Both the position numbers and the translations under genes were made by a program. This document shows positions 51,620 to 60,538 of a stretch of 64,000 nt of DNA, piece by piece. The notes beneath the pieces were generated by a model. The model worked only from the letters and a program-made list of their open reading frames with translations, was not told the origin of the DNA and made no database searches. The stretch is from UBA8941 sp963780545 (GTDB lineage Archaea; Thermoproteota; Bathyarchaeia; TCS64), in assembly GCA_963780545.1 (NCBI GenBank), contig CAWACK010000010.1, forward strand, positions 453,430 to 517,429. The letters run 5' to 3'. How positions within the stretch are numbered: position 1 is the stretch's first letter; each line of letters opens with the position of its first letter.

Positions 51620-52570
51620 ATGTTCAAGCAGGTTATCGAGGTAATGGACCTTCTCGACTCCGCAACCGTAACGGGTTCGGATGTAATGGCCCTATTAAAT
51701 GCTAGGGGATTAGAGAATGTGGTTGTCAAGACCCTTAAGGGCAAAGAGGGTAAGACCGACTTCATTAAGATCAAGATTCCGGGCACCGATGGGAAGACTG
51801 TAAAGGGTAAGGCCCCTACCCTCGGAGTACTAGGGCGACTGGGAGGCATTGGGGCAAGGCCGGAGATGATTGGCCTCGTATCGGATGCTGATGGCGCGGT
51901 GGCAGCAATCTCTCTCGCTTTGAAGCTGGCTGATATGAAGGCGAAGTCCGATAGACTCTGTGGAGATGTCATCATAAGCACACACATTTGCCCAGATGCC
52001 CCAACGATACCACACAAACCTGTTCCATTCATGGGCTCACCCGTAACCTTCGCGCAGATCGGAAAGGAGGAGACGCAAAAAGAGATGGATGCTATTCTGA
52101 GCATCGACACGACGAAGGGAAATAGGATAGTCAAGTGGAGAGGATTCGCCATCACCCCCACGGCCAAGGAGGGTTGGGTCCTCAAGGTAAGTGACGACCT
52201 CATCACAATTATGGAGACCGTCACGGGAAGATCAGCTAGAGTCTGCCCCATCACCACCCAGGACATCACTCCCTATGGTAATGGTCTCGACCACATCAAT
52301 AGTATAATGCAGCCATGTACTATAACCGATGCCCCAGTTGTAGGCGTCGCAATAACAACTGAAACAGTCGTACCCGGCTGTGCGACAGGTGCCAGCCATC
52401 TTAGTGATATAGAGGAGACGACACGTTTCTGCCTCGAGGTTGCCAAGGCATACGGCAAAGGGCTGTGCAGCTTCTACGACTTAAAGGAATGGAGGATTAT
52501 CGAGAAAAAATATGGGGCTCTAAAAGTCCTTTATAGTACCGGCGATGTCACGCGGTTAAGTGATTTATAA
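51620..52570 (+). CDS. DUF1177 protein
   Basis: A 316-residue protein of the DUF1177 family, uncharacterised but often next to peptide or amino acid transport genes. It contains CGDVIISTHICPDAPTIPHK, FMGSPVTFAQIGKEE and the Cys-containing ITDAPVVGVAITTETVVPGC. Histidines and cysteines of the first block may bind a metal. A CTTAAAG box at 51592-51598 is centred about 25 bases before ATG 51620 and decides this start; the 51364-51619 gap holds no RNA or gene I can see. Function is unknown. Confidence 0.85.
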   Translation: MFKQVIEVMDLLDSATVTGSDVMALLNARGLENVVVKTLKGKEGKTDFIKIKIPGTDGKTVKGKAPTLGVLGRLGGIGARPEMIGLVSDADGAVAAISLALKLADMKAKSDRLCGDVIISTHICPDAPTIPHKPVPFMGSPVTFAQIGKEETQKEMDAILSIDTTKGNRIVKWRGFAITPTAKEGWVLKVSDDLITIMETVTGRSARVCPITTQDITPYGNGLDHINSIMQPCTITDAPVVGVAITTETVVPGCATGASHLSDIEETTRFCLEVAKAYGKGLCSFYDLKEWRIIEKKYGALKVLYSTGDVTRLSDL

Positions 52571-52602
52571 GGGGCATATGTTTCCATTTACCCGATAATA
52601 AA

Positions 52603-53064
52603 ATGTTTAAGAAGATACTCGTGGCTTTCGACGGTTCTGAACCCTCAAAGCGAGCAATCAACTATGCCGCTGACATGGCGGAATCATTCAAGGGAACCCT
52701 TATTGTGCTCACCGTCGTTCCCAAGGTTACTCTCCCAGTCTTCCCAGACGAGGGATTTGGCTCAACTCCAATCATGGCCGCACAGGAATTCGATGAATAC
52801 CAGGATCGCATGAGGGCGATGTATCAAAAGAGCCAAGACGACGTTGTGAAGAGTATAAAAGAGCACTTCCCAGAGCTCAAAACCGAAGTGGTCATCCTTG
52901 AGGGTCGTCCCAGTAGCATCATAGTCGAGGAGTCGGAGAAGCGCCAAGCCGAACTCATAGTCATAGGGAGCCGTGGCCTCGGAGGGATAACTGGTTGGAT
53001 CCTCGGCTCCACTAGCAGACGAGTTGCAGAGTCCTGCACGAAACCTCTTCTCATAGTAAAGTAA
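52603..53064 (+). CDS. Universal stress protein UspA family
   Basis: A 153-residue UspA-family protein. It starts MFKKILVAFDGSEPSKRAIN and ends with the ATP-binding motif LIVIGSRGLGGITGWILGST followed by SRRVAESCTKPLLIVK (G-2x-G-9x-G-S/T pattern). It likely binds ATP. An insertion of about 30 residues (VTLPVFPDEGFGSTPIMAAQ) after the second strand is longer than usual. ATG 52603 is the start; it is 32 bases after the DUF1177 stop. Confidence 0.92.
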   Translation: MFKKILVAFDGSEPSKRAINYAADMAESFKGTLIVLTVVPKVTLPVFPDEGFGSTPIMAAQEFDEYQDRMRAMYQKSQDDVVKSIKEHFPELKTEVVILEGRPSSIIVEESEKRQAELIVIGSRGLGGITGWILGSTSRRVAESCTKPLLIVK

Positions 53065-53122
53065 CCCACTGTATCAGAGCAACTCTTTTTCATTAGAAGA
53101 CTCAACACTTAGCCGACTCGAT

Positions 53123-54013
53123 TTGGAGGCTGAGGAGCAGTATATCCAGGCTGGTAAAATAGCAGCGAAGGTCCGTGAGCAGATTCGGAGCGAGGTCAAG
53201 CCCGGTGTAAAGGCCATTGACATCTGTGAGCTGGTTGAACAACAGATCAGGCAACTCGGCGGATTCCCGGCCTTTCCATGCAATGTCGATATAAACCAAG
53301 TCGCGGCGCACTACGTCTCCCCCTTGGGAGACAAGACCGTTATCCCTCAGGGCTCGATGGTCAAGGTCGACATCGGCGTCCACGTCGATGGATACATCGC
53401 GGACACAGCTGTGACAATCTGCCTCGACCCCGCTCTCATGCAGATGGTGAAAGCCGCAGAAGAGGCCCTCACAGTTGCAATTAAAAACGTAAAAGCCGGA
53501 GCAAGAGCATCCGACATAGGTGCCACTATAGAGCATATAATCAAGAACCGTGGTATGAGACCAATCAGGAACCTTACTGGTCACAAGCTCTCACGCTACA
53601 TAGTTCATGCCGGCAGAAGCATCCCCAACGTAGCTGGTTATGATCTCCATAGGCTAGAGGAGAACGAGGTTTACGCTATAGAGCCATTCTCTGTCCTCAG
53701 TAACGCCACAGGGGAGGTCAGGGACGGCCCACCGAGCAACATCTACCGATTCGAGAGAAAAAGGAACCTCGAGGGCGTGCCCAAACAGATGTTGACATTT
53801 ATCCAGCAGGAATATCGAACCCTCCCATTCGCGAGCAGGTGGGTGCTTAAGACTTTCCCGGGTCAAACAGGTGAAGAGGCATTCAGTGATTTGCTCAGTA
53901 GCCGCTGCATTATGGGTTACCCTCAACTCATAGAGAAGTCCGGGGGTGTCGTAGCCCAGGCGGAGCACACAGTTATAGTTCAGAAAGACGGATGCCTGGT
54001 CACAACCAGCTAG
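53123..54013 (+). CDS. map: Methionine aminopeptidase, type II
   Basis: A 296-residue archaeal type II methionine aminopeptidase that removes the initiator Met from new proteins. The five metal ligands are in VKVDIGVHVDGYIADTA (two Asp), NLTGHKLSRY (His), VYAIEPFSV (Glu) and QAEHTVIV (Glu). The type II insertion of about 60 residues between the last two (VPKQMLTFIQQEYRTLPFA) is present. TTG 53123 starts it. The end converges with and overlaps a minus-strand membrane gene by 14 bases. Confidence 0.95.
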   Translation: MEAEEQYIQAGKIAAKVREQIRSEVKPGVKAIDICELVEQQIRQLGGFPAFPCNVDINQVAAHYVSPLGDKTVIPQGSMVKVDIGVHVDGYIADTAVTICLDPALMQMVKAAEEALTVAIKNVKAGARASDIGATIEHIIKNRGMRPIRNLTGHKLSRYIVHAGRSIPNVAGYDLHRLEENEVYAIEPFSVLSNATGEVRDGPPSNIYRFERKRNLEGVPKQMLTFIQQEYRTLPFASRWVLKTFPGQTGEEAFSDLLSSRCIMGYPQLIEKSGGVVAQAEHTVIVQKDGCLVTTS

Positions 54014-54428
54014 AGTCCTGTTTCTTCTCTTCTTCCTTCTTCCGAGTGATCCTGGTTATCATCATCATCCCGTCGCACCGCGTGCAGGGCTCATCATCTT
54101 TGAATACGTAGTCGCCGCGCTTAAAGTCGCGTACCCGCTTCTGCTGACATTTCGGGCACTCGAGTGTCGTGAAGACCTCAACTTTTTTCACCGCGAGTTT
54201 ATCCTGTTTCGTGACGGGTCTCCCGCGGAATAGAAGGTAACCTATCGCGGCGAAGCCAGCCGCTCCGATGAACATGTATATGATTGCGATCTCCTGATTT
54301 TCGGTGTAGTTGATGAACCCCATGTAGAGTGCGAAGAGGCTTAGGAGGCCAACAATCATGATCGCAGCATATGTAACCCAAGAGACCGTCATACCGGCCG
54401 CTGGTGATGAGTTTTCTTTTCCTGCCAT
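54000..54428 (-). CDS. Two-span membrane protein with zinc ribbon
   Basis: A 142-residue protein. Two membrane segments lie at residues 19-38 (VTYAAIMIVGLLSLFALYMG) and 47-68 (IAIIYMFIGAAGFAAIGYLL), and a cytoplasmic zinc ribbon follows (LECPKCQQKRVRDFKRGD and DEPCTRCDGMMMITRI). The start ATG 54428 shares its A with the stop of the DUF1512 gene (TAATG), so they are coupled. No family is recognised. A partner role for the DUF1512 membrane protein is the best inference. Confidence 0.75.
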   Translation of the reverse strand: MAGKENSSPAAGMTVSWVTYAAIMIVGLLSLFALYMGFINYTENQEIAIIYMFIGAAGFAAIGYLLFRGRPVTKQDKLAVKKVEVFTTLECPKCQQKRVRDFKRGDYVFKDDEPCTRCDGMMMITRITRKKEEEKKQDSSWL

Positions 54429-55546
54429 TACTGACCAACCCCTATGGTGTTGCCGATCCCGGCGACGACGACAACGTCTCCGGGTTCAGTGTATTCTAAG
54501 ACTATGCGTTTCACGGACTCTATTGCCTTATCGGTTGCGTCGAAGAGGGGTTCAACTAGCGGTGCGACAACGTGCTCCATCCCCTCCTTGATGGCGATGG
54601 CGTGCATCGGGATCTTGTACTTGTTCGCAACCTCCTCCATCTTGAACTTCTCCTTACCGCTACCGCCTATCGCGGCGCCTATTCCCTCGGAGACCTGACC
54701 GACGGGTTCGCCCTCGAGCTTCCCCGCGGCGTCTATAGTGATTATTATCTTGACTTTGCCTTGACGCTCCTCGAGGATGTTGATGAGCCCCTCATCAGGG
54801 TTGCCGACGCTCCCGCCGGGACCTTTAGATTTGAAGACGACGAGCGTGCGTCCCTCGTAGGGCACCTCAGCTGCTACTATCTCCTCAGCCACATCACGCT
54901 GTGGATATCCATGCATCATCTTACCGACGGTGATCGGTCCGACACCATCTCCTATCGGCATCCCCTCTTGGAATGCCTGGATGCCTGAACTGTAGGCTTC
55001 AACCATCTGGAGAAGCATAGGAAGGATCATGTGGATCTGCATAATGACGTAGATGTTCATCGTCTTTTTACCCATCAGGTAGTAGTGCCTGATGACCTTG
55101 TAGTAGATGTTCAAGGCCTGTCCAATCTCGATCAGGTTCTCAAGGTTGCTCCTCTCGACATCAGTCGCGTTTGGTGCCAGCGCCTTGACCTCTGCCTCGT
55201 AGATGTGCTTGTTTGTCTTAAGGAAGTGGTCCATCTTGTCTACGATGCCAGATGGATCCATGCTCTCGAGGCCTATGCTGAAAAAGTCCAGGAACCTGTC
55301 TACCCTAGGGGAGATGTCGCCGGTTGGCTTCCCGACCTCGTTTATGGATTTGATGGCTACGTTTCTAGCCTCATCCTTAACGTTCTTTACCTTCCTCAGG
55401 GTCACCTCGATCTGCCTAAGCATCTGCATCGTCTGTATCCGCTGGGCATAAAACAAGTAGATGATGAAGACAAAGCTGTAAAGTGCCTGGATTATGGTGT
55501 TCCAGTCTGTCTGAGTCTGGAGGACTAGACCGAAGAGAAGGCTCAT
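54428..55546 (-). CDS. DUF1512 archaeal membrane protein
   Basis: A 372-residue archaeal protein of the DUF1512 family, function unknown. The N-terminal segment (TIIQALYSFVFIIYLFYAQRI, residues 18-38) is one membrane span. It is followed by a helical region (to about residue 190, with a second hydrophobic stretch IQIHMILPMLLQMV-like near 170) and an alpha/beta domain. That domain has TVGKMMHGYPQRDVAEEI, TLVVFKSKGPGGSVGNPDEG and VVVVAGIGNTIGVG at the end. Two glycine-rich turns suggest nucleotide or phosphate binding, but no standard motif is complete. It is co-transcribed with the zinc-ribbon membrane gene downstream. Confidence 0.85.
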   Translation of the reverse strand: MSLLFGLVLQTQTDWNTIIQALYSFVFIIYLFYAQRIQTMQMLRQIEVTLRKVKNVKDEARNVAIKSINEVGKPTGDISPRVDRFLDFFSIGLESMDPSGIVDKMDHFLKTNKHIYEAEVKALAPNATDVERSNLENLIEIGQALNIYYKVIRHYYLMGKKTMNIYVIMQIHMILPMLLQMVEAYSSGIQAFQEGMPIGDGVGPITVGKMMHGYPQRDVAEEIVAAEVPYEGRTLVVFKSKGPGGSVGNPDEGLINILEERQGKVKIIITIDAAGKLEGEPVGQVSEGIGAAIGGSGKEKFKMEEVANKYKIPMHAIAIKEGMEHVVAPLVEPLFDATDKAIESVKRIVLEYTEPGDVVVVAGIGNTIGVGQ

Positions 55547-55691
55547 TTATTTCACTGCAGTTGAAGGCTGGCTTAAGGTTATAAACCTTAGTCTAAGGAA
55601 CTTTAATCCAACGTTCCCTCTGTTTAAACCTTTCCTATGAATGTATTGGTGCGCATAAGTTTTTTACCTTCCTTAACATGGGAGCTAAGAG

Positions 55692-58520
55692 ATGTTTAGC
55701 TACGCGTCCAAGAGGATAACCCGCGGTAGGAGTCTATTCCTCGCGCTCTTCCTCAGCGTCGTCTTAGCGGCGACTCTCTTCTCTGGTATCCTCCAGGGCG
55801 CGGATGCCGTTGGCGGCTCAATGATCAGCGGTACACTGAAAGCCACAAAATACGATATAGTCTCCACAGTCAGTGAAGAGAAGAACGTCACGAGGACAAA
55901 CATATACAACATCGACAGTTACTTCGAGGCCGTAAATGGGGTGGATAGTGTTGACCACTTCCTTAGAGAGGAAATCGAGCTTAACTCAACGATCATGAAC
56001 ACGACTCTCCCGACTACGATCGTGGCTGTACCACCCAACTCTGAGCTCGCCAAGGGGATTAATGCCCCCAATGGGCTCGAGGACGGGAAACTCTACATAG
56101 ACCTCGGATCTGCGAACGTCACCAAGTTCTCCCCAGGGCAGACTATCAGTATGGGTCTCCTCACATACCAACCCTACGGAACCCTCCTCGGCTTCGAAAC
56201 CGAGTACTTCCCAATCCAAGTCGGATCTACGATAACGCTGGATGATCAAACCTGGTCCCTGTTCACGGGAACAAGCGACGGGAAATCCAATTACGCATCT
56301 TGGGTGAGTGCTGCACTCTCAGGCAACGACGGAATCGGAGGGAGACCCCAATACAATCTCGTTATCGTGACGGAGAACACATACAAGGCGATCCTCAACC
56401 AACTCTACTTCACCAACCCTATAATTGCACTTCGCAGGGCACCGACTCTGATCTGGAGCGTAGCCTGTATACGACTAAATAGGAGCGCCTTGATCAACCA
56501 GTGGGACATTCCGGGCAGTCTTGTAAGGCAGGAGAATGTCGCTGAACAACTGAATGGTAAAGGCTCTACTTATTCTTACGTTCCTTACGACTATCTCCAG
56601 GATGTTCTCAATCAAGTCTCTTCAAGCTCTTCTAACACGAAACTTAACACCCTCATCGTTACGATCCCAGTCTTCTTCACGGCATGGTACCTAGGATTAA
56701 CCGTCTCAGACGTCGCCCTTGGACTTAGGCGCAAAGAGATAGGTCTCCTACTTACTAGGGGTATGACCTATCGCCAAGTCTTTCTCACGCTCCTATCAGA
56801 GGCTTTACTTATCGGGGTTGCAGCGGGGGTTCTCGGTGTAGTAATTGGAGCTGTAGTACTCCCATTCGCCATAAGCGGAGTAACTTATGCACTCGTATTC
56901 AGATACATTTCACCCATTACAGTCGCCGCTACTCTGGCCTTCAGTCTAGCCCTCTCGATTCTAGCAGCGTACAACCCCGCTAGAAAGGCTACCCAGATCG
57001 AGATCGTCGATGCATTAAGGGAGTATAGAGAGGAGGAGGATACGCTTGGGGGATGGGCTGAACCTTTAATAGCGTTCCTCTTGGGACTCTACAAACTGAT
57101 ATTTCTACTCTTGGGGCTGGACATATCATCTTTCAGTCCCGCTTCGGGGAACTTCATTGTTACGCTTCTCTACCAGATGTGGTATGGGAGCGACTACTTG
57201 CTTGACTTCATCTGGACTATCCTTCTCTTCTGGGGATTCACTAAACTATTCTTAATGTATGCTCCCCAGTTCCAAAACCTTCTGGGAGGTTTAGCCTCCA
57301 AGATAACGGGGGAGGCTGGGGGGTTCACAAGTCTCAGCAGTAGAAGGAACCTGAAGAGGGTGGGAGCCTACACGTTCATGATCTCCCTAATCATCAGCTA
57401 CAGCGTCGTGGTAGTGGGAAACGCGGCTATGACGAACGACTATATGAGCCGATTCATTGCCGCCGGGAACGGTGCGGACGCCTCGATAATCGTGTATAGT
57501 AGGAGCGCAGTCACAGATCTGGAAAAACAAATCAGGGCGATGAATGGAGTTGACTCAGCAGCCATCGAGATGGCCTTCAACGCTCAGACCAATCTAGGAA
57601 CAATACCCATCAGGGCTATCGAGGTCGATCAATGGAACAATACAGCCTACATGGATGAGCTATACGTCAGTAAAAGCACATATTCCCTGTTCGCTTCAAA
57701 GAACAACATCGCGACGAACCAATTAGGCGTTATAGAGGGTGGGAATGCCTTACTGGAGCGAGGGGCAGCACAGTACTTCGGGATCGACTCCACGACTGGA
57801 ACTGGAACTGGCAGTGTTATTATTCAGGTACAGAGGCGTCCCTTCACCCTCAACGTAGTCGGCCTCTTTGGCCGCGACCTCGGCGAGAATTGGTTACCGC
57901 AGAACCCGACGATATATGTACCACTGAACATGACTAAAAACTTCCAAGACACTTGGATCACCAGCATAAGGATCATTGTAAAATTCAAGCCAGGTATCGA
58001 CATCCAGGCCTTCACGAGCCAGGTAAAGGCGCTTGGCTCAAACATTCAAAGGGTTGATATCACAAGCGAGAACATCATTAAGGCTCAGAGCTCGCCCCTC
58101 ATTGCCGGCTCAATGCAGGTCATACAACTGGGCATCATCTTCGCGTCAGCTGTATCCTCAGTAGGTGTGGCGCTTGTAGTATACATGCTTCTTCGAAGTC
58201 GATCCAAGGAACTGAATCTAATGTCCATAAAGGGGTACAGCGCAAGGCAGCTCTCCCTGAGCTTAATTACTGAGAACGTTGGGTTAGCGATCCTAGCAAC
58301 AGTCCTCGGCGTTGTAATCGGAATGGTGAGTCTCTCGGGGCAAGTGGTACTTTACAATAGGCTCGTCTACACTTACACGAGCTGGAGACTCGTCTTCCCA
58401 GCCATCTCCCAAATCCAGATGGGGCTGCTGTTCATTATCCTCATAGCAGCGACGATAGCGCCTATCGTATTAGTGGTCAGAAGGATAACTGAGGAACCAA
58501 ATATCAAGGGTGAGGCATGA
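55692..58520 (+). CDS. FtsX-like ABC transporter permease, large
   Basis: A 942-residue permease of the MacB/FtsX type with two FtsX-like membrane blocks and large extracellular domains. The N-terminal segment (FLALFLSVVLAATLFSGI) anchors the first exported domain, to about residue 310. The first block is at about residues 315-450 (TIPVFFTAWYLGLTVSDVAL, LGVVIGAVVLPFAISGV). A mid region holds more spans. A second exported domain (about 580-800) precedes the last block (IIFASAVSSVGVALVVYML to GLLFIILIAATIAPIVLVV). ATG 55692 starts it; its stop overlaps the ATPase start by four bases. Such pairs release lipids or proteins from the membrane, not classical solutes; the cargo is unknown. Confidence 0.9.
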   Translation: MFSYASKRITRGRSLFLALFLSVVLAATLFSGILQGADAVGGSMISGTLKATKYDIVSTVSEEKNVTRTNIYNIDSYFEAVNGVDSVDHFLREEIELNSTIMNTTLPTTIVAVPPNSELAKGINAPNGLEDGKLYIDLGSANVTKFSPGQTISMGLLTYQPYGTLLGFETEYFPIQVGSTITLDDQTWSLFTGTSDGKSNYASWVSAALSGNDGIGGRPQYNLVIVTENTYKAILNQLYFTNPIIALRRAPTLIWSVACIRLNRSALINQWDIPGSLVRQENVAEQLNGKGSTYSYVPYDYLQDVLNQVSSSSSNTKLNTLIVTIPVFFTAWYLGLTVSDVALGLRRKEIGLLLTRGMTYRQVFLTLLSEALLIGVAAGVLGVVIGAVVLPFAISGVTYALVFRYISPITVAATLAFSLALSILAAYNPARKATQIEIVDALREYREEEDTLGGWAEPLIAFLLGLYKLIFLLLGLDISSFSPASGNFIVTLLYQMWYGSDYLLDFIWTILLFWGFTKLFLMYAPQFQNLLGGLASKITGEAGGFTSLSSRRNLKRVGAYTFMISLIISYSVVVVGNAAMTNDYMSRFIAAGNGADASIIVYSRSAVTDLEKQIRAMNGVDSAAIEMAFNAQTNLGTIPIRAIEVDQWNNTAYMDELYVSKSTYSLFASKNNIATNQLGVIEGGNALLERGAAQYFGIDSTTGTGTGSVIIQVQRRPFTLNVVGLFGRDLGENWLPQNPTIYVPLNMTKNFQDTWITSIRIIVKFKPGIDIQAFTSQVKALGSNIQRVDITSENIIKAQSSPLIAGSMQVIQLGIIFASAVSSVGVALVVYMLLRSRSKELNLMSIKGYSARQLSLSLITENVGLAILATVLGVVIGMVSLSGQVVLYNRLVYTYTSWRLVFPAISQIQMGLLFIILIAATIAPIVLVVRRITEEPNIKGEA

Positions 58521-59416
58521 TGAGTAACAACTACGCGGTTGAGGCGAGGAGCCTCATCAAAGTATATAAAACGGGTGAACTTGAGGTGCAGGCCCTACGT
58601 GGTCTAAGCGTGTTAGTCAATATAGGAGAGATGGTTGCACTCATCGGTCCATCCGGCTCGGGGAAGAGCACCTTTCTGAACATCATAGGTGGCCTCGACA
58701 GAGCCACAGCAGGCTACATCAACATCATGGGTTCGGATCTAACCCAATTAAACGCCTCCCAGCTCGTCGAGTTCCGGAGGACGAAGGTCGGCCACGTCTT
58801 CCAAAACATGAACTTGATACCCACCCTGACTGCAGCAGAGAACGTTGAGCTTCCCATGGCGGCATTGGGCATCAAGAAACCGGAGAGACGCAAGAGGGTA
58901 GAGGAACTTATCGGTATAGTTGGCCTCCAGGAGAGGATGGAGCACAAGCCGGAGGAGCTCAGCGGTGGCGAACAGCAGCGTATAGCCCTAGCAGCCGCCC
59001 TAGCGAATAACCCACCGCTCATACTCGCTGACGAACCCACCGGCGAACTCGACACCGAGAACGCCATCATAGTTGTCAATTACCTAGCCAAAGTCAACAA
59101 GGAACTCGGGAAGACGATCATAATGGTTACCCACGACCCAAGAGTTGCTAGGGCTGCCAGCAGGATCTTGAGGATTCAAGACGGAGTAATCTCCACCGAC
59201 GTCGCCCCCAGCGAAGAGGCTGCCCCAACTCAAAGCAGCTACTCAGATATGCTTAGGGCAAGGATCACAAGCATTGATGGTCAGCTGATAGCCCTCGACT
59301 CCGACTTCAAACAGGGGGTAGTGACCGGTGATCAGTTCGTCGAGAGGCAGACCTCTCTGAAGAAGACACGGGATGTGCTAAGCGACGAGCTACACCGCCT
59401 CGGCGTCGTCCACTAA
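58517..59416 (+). CDS. ABC transporter ATPase, LolD/MacB type, with C-terminal extension
   Basis: A 299-residue ATP-binding protein. Walker A is LIGPSGSGKSTFLNIIGGLD, the Q-loop is VGHVFQNMNLIPTLTA, the signature is ELSGGEQQRIALAAAL and Walker B is LILADEPTGELD, with the switch His in IIMVTHDPRV. The LolD/MacB-type ELPMAALG segment is present. After the ATPase core (about 225 residues) a 65-residue helical extension follows (LRARITSIDGQLIALDSDFK, then TGDQFVERQTSLKKTRDV). It resembles the SHOCT-like or coiled ends of some ABC proteins. It overlaps the permease stop (ATGA). Confidence 0.93.
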   Translation: MMSNNYAVEARSLIKVYKTGELEVQALRGLSVLVNIGEMVALIGPSGSGKSTFLNIIGGLDRATAGYINIMGSDLTQLNASQLVEFRRTKVGHVFQNMNLIPTLTAAENVELPMAALGIKKPERRKRVEELIGIVGLQERMEHKPEELSGGEQQRIALAAALANNPPLILADEPTGELDTENAIIVVNYLAKVNKELGKTIIMVTHDPRVARAASRILRIQDGVISTDVAPSEEAAPTQSSYSDMLRARITSIDGQLIALDSDFKQGVVTGDQFVERQTSLKKTRDVLSDELHRLGVVH

Positions 59417-59462
59417 ACCATCTTTTTAGCTCTATTTCTCTCGGAATTGATTGAAAGAAGGC

Positions 59463-59585
59463 GGGCCACCAGCTTCCGCGGTTTCGCGTCGCCAAAGACA
59501 ACACTACCGCCGCGAACGGAGCGTGGTTTAACTTCCGAGTTCGGAATGGGTTCGGGTGGATCCCACGCCCTATGGCCGGTAACCC
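59463..59585 (-). rRNA. rrf: 5S ribosomal RNA
   Basis: The minus strand reads GGGTTACCGGCCATAGGGC at the 5' end and contains the universal loop CCATTCCGAACTCGGAAGTT. The ends pair as GGGUUACC with GGUGGCCC (two G-U pairs), forming helix I and giving a length of about 123 nt. Boundaries are accurate within two or three bases. It is not next to 16S or 23S genes in the window, a common arrangement in archaea. The transcript runs toward the ABC ATPase end. Confidence 0.93.
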
Positions 59586-59603
59586 AAACGAAGAGGTAAG
59601 GGT

Positions 59604-59618
59604 GTTTATTTTAAACTT
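59604..59618 (-). promoter_or_regulatory. 5S rRNA promoter (TATA box)
   Basis: The minus strand has AAAGTTTAAAATAAAC centred at about 59611, 26 bases upstream of the 5S 5' end at 59585. This spacing is right for an archaeal TATA box with RNA start at base one of the 5S. Confidence 0.6.
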
Positions 59619-59727
59619 TTTGGTGACTCACTACCCCAAACAAAATGCTACCTTATCCGACACGGGCAGTATCCGAAACTAGTCCCGGCAATACTTATTA
59701 GGTGAAAGCAGATATGCGATTTGCACG

Positions 59728-59861
59728 GGGGTCGTGGTCTAGACAGGTATGACGTTGGGCTCCAGAAATCCATTAAGGACTTTTACTGACCCGAGAGGGG
59801 ATGAAGAGTTTTTGGAGCGGAAACCCAAATGCCGGGGGTTCAAATCCTCCCGACCCCACCA
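59728..59861 (+). tRNA. tRNA-Trp (CCA anticodon) with intron
   Basis: Acceptor stem GGGGTCG at 59728-59734 pairs with CGACCCC at 59851-59857, followed by A and an encoded CCA (59859-59861). D-stem GTC/GAC, anticodon stem TTGGG (59755-59759) with CCCAA (59824-59828), and T-arm GGGGG/CCTCC are all present. The anticodon is CCA at 59762-59764. About 57 bases (roughly 59766-59822) must be removed to give a normal seven-base loop. GCTCC at 59759-59763 pairs with GGAGC at 59814-59818, forming a bulge-helix-bulge-like structure used by archaeal splicing endonuclease. The intron holds CTGA (59786-59789) and GGGATGA (59798-59804), resembling box D' and C' elements seen in other archaeal tRNA-Trp introns. 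A TATA-like TACTTATTA lies at 59692-59700. Confidence 0.92.
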
Positions 59862-60027
59862 ATATTAACGTATTCTGGTGAGTATCTACTCCTCCCAGGA
59901 GCCTGTAGCTAAGTCCCCTTTTTGAAAATATATTCAGTGGACTAATATAGAATTTTTTCGAAATCCTTTGAGCCGGATTATATTGTGATGGATTCTGAGC
60001 AAAGGCTATTAAACCTGGAAAAGGTCG

Positions 60028-60390
60028 TTACTTTTTCAGGGTAATTGTGTACATGGCTCCAGTCGGTTTCAAAGCCTCATCGATCCTATTGATAAGGTCG
60101 TTGATATATTCCTGATTTGGTTCTATCATCCAAACGAAGACAAAGTCGTAACCCTCAAGGTCCTCTCCCTTGGCTAGGATCTCCCCACATCGCTCGTAAC
60201 TCACGTTCCCGCGTTCCTTGAAATAACTGTAAACCCAATCTATTGCCTCGGTGAAAATGTCTGCATGTAGGAGAAACGAGTTCATGATACATATATGCGG
60301 GTTCTCCACGGCTATCCTCTCAAGGTTGCTTATTGCTTCAAGGTATGATGGACCAAAGATACGTATGAGGGCCTTCAATCTTCGCACCAC
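60028..60390 (-). CDS. Unrecognised small protein
   Basis: A 120-residue protein that I do not recognise. It begins with a basic stretch (MVRRLKALIRIFG), contains MNSFLLHADIFTEAIDWVYS and ends in GYDFVFVWMIEPNQEYINDL then DEALKPTGAMYTITLKK. The ending recalls the last strands of SAM-dependent methyltransferases (LKPGG-type turn), but no SAM-binding motif is present at this length. It may be a truncated relative or a separate small family. The frame is well supported because it is protein-like throughout and isolated from other genes. Confidence 0.55.
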   Translation of the reverse strand: MVRRLKALIRIFGPSYLEAISNLERIAVENPHICIMNSFLLHADIFTEAIDWVYSYFKERGNVSYERCGEILAKGEDLEGYDFVFVWMIEPNQEYINDLINRIDEALKPTGAMYTITLKK

Positions 60391-60538
60391 TTAAAACCCT
60401 GGTGCCATTGCCTATATTTCTTTATGATGCACTTTTAAAATCAATGATATTAAGAAAACTATTAAGGGAAAATTATAGTCTCCCAATAATTATGCGTAAA
60501 GTAATTTTTAATTAGCCTTTGTTTAGTCTTGTATGCGC

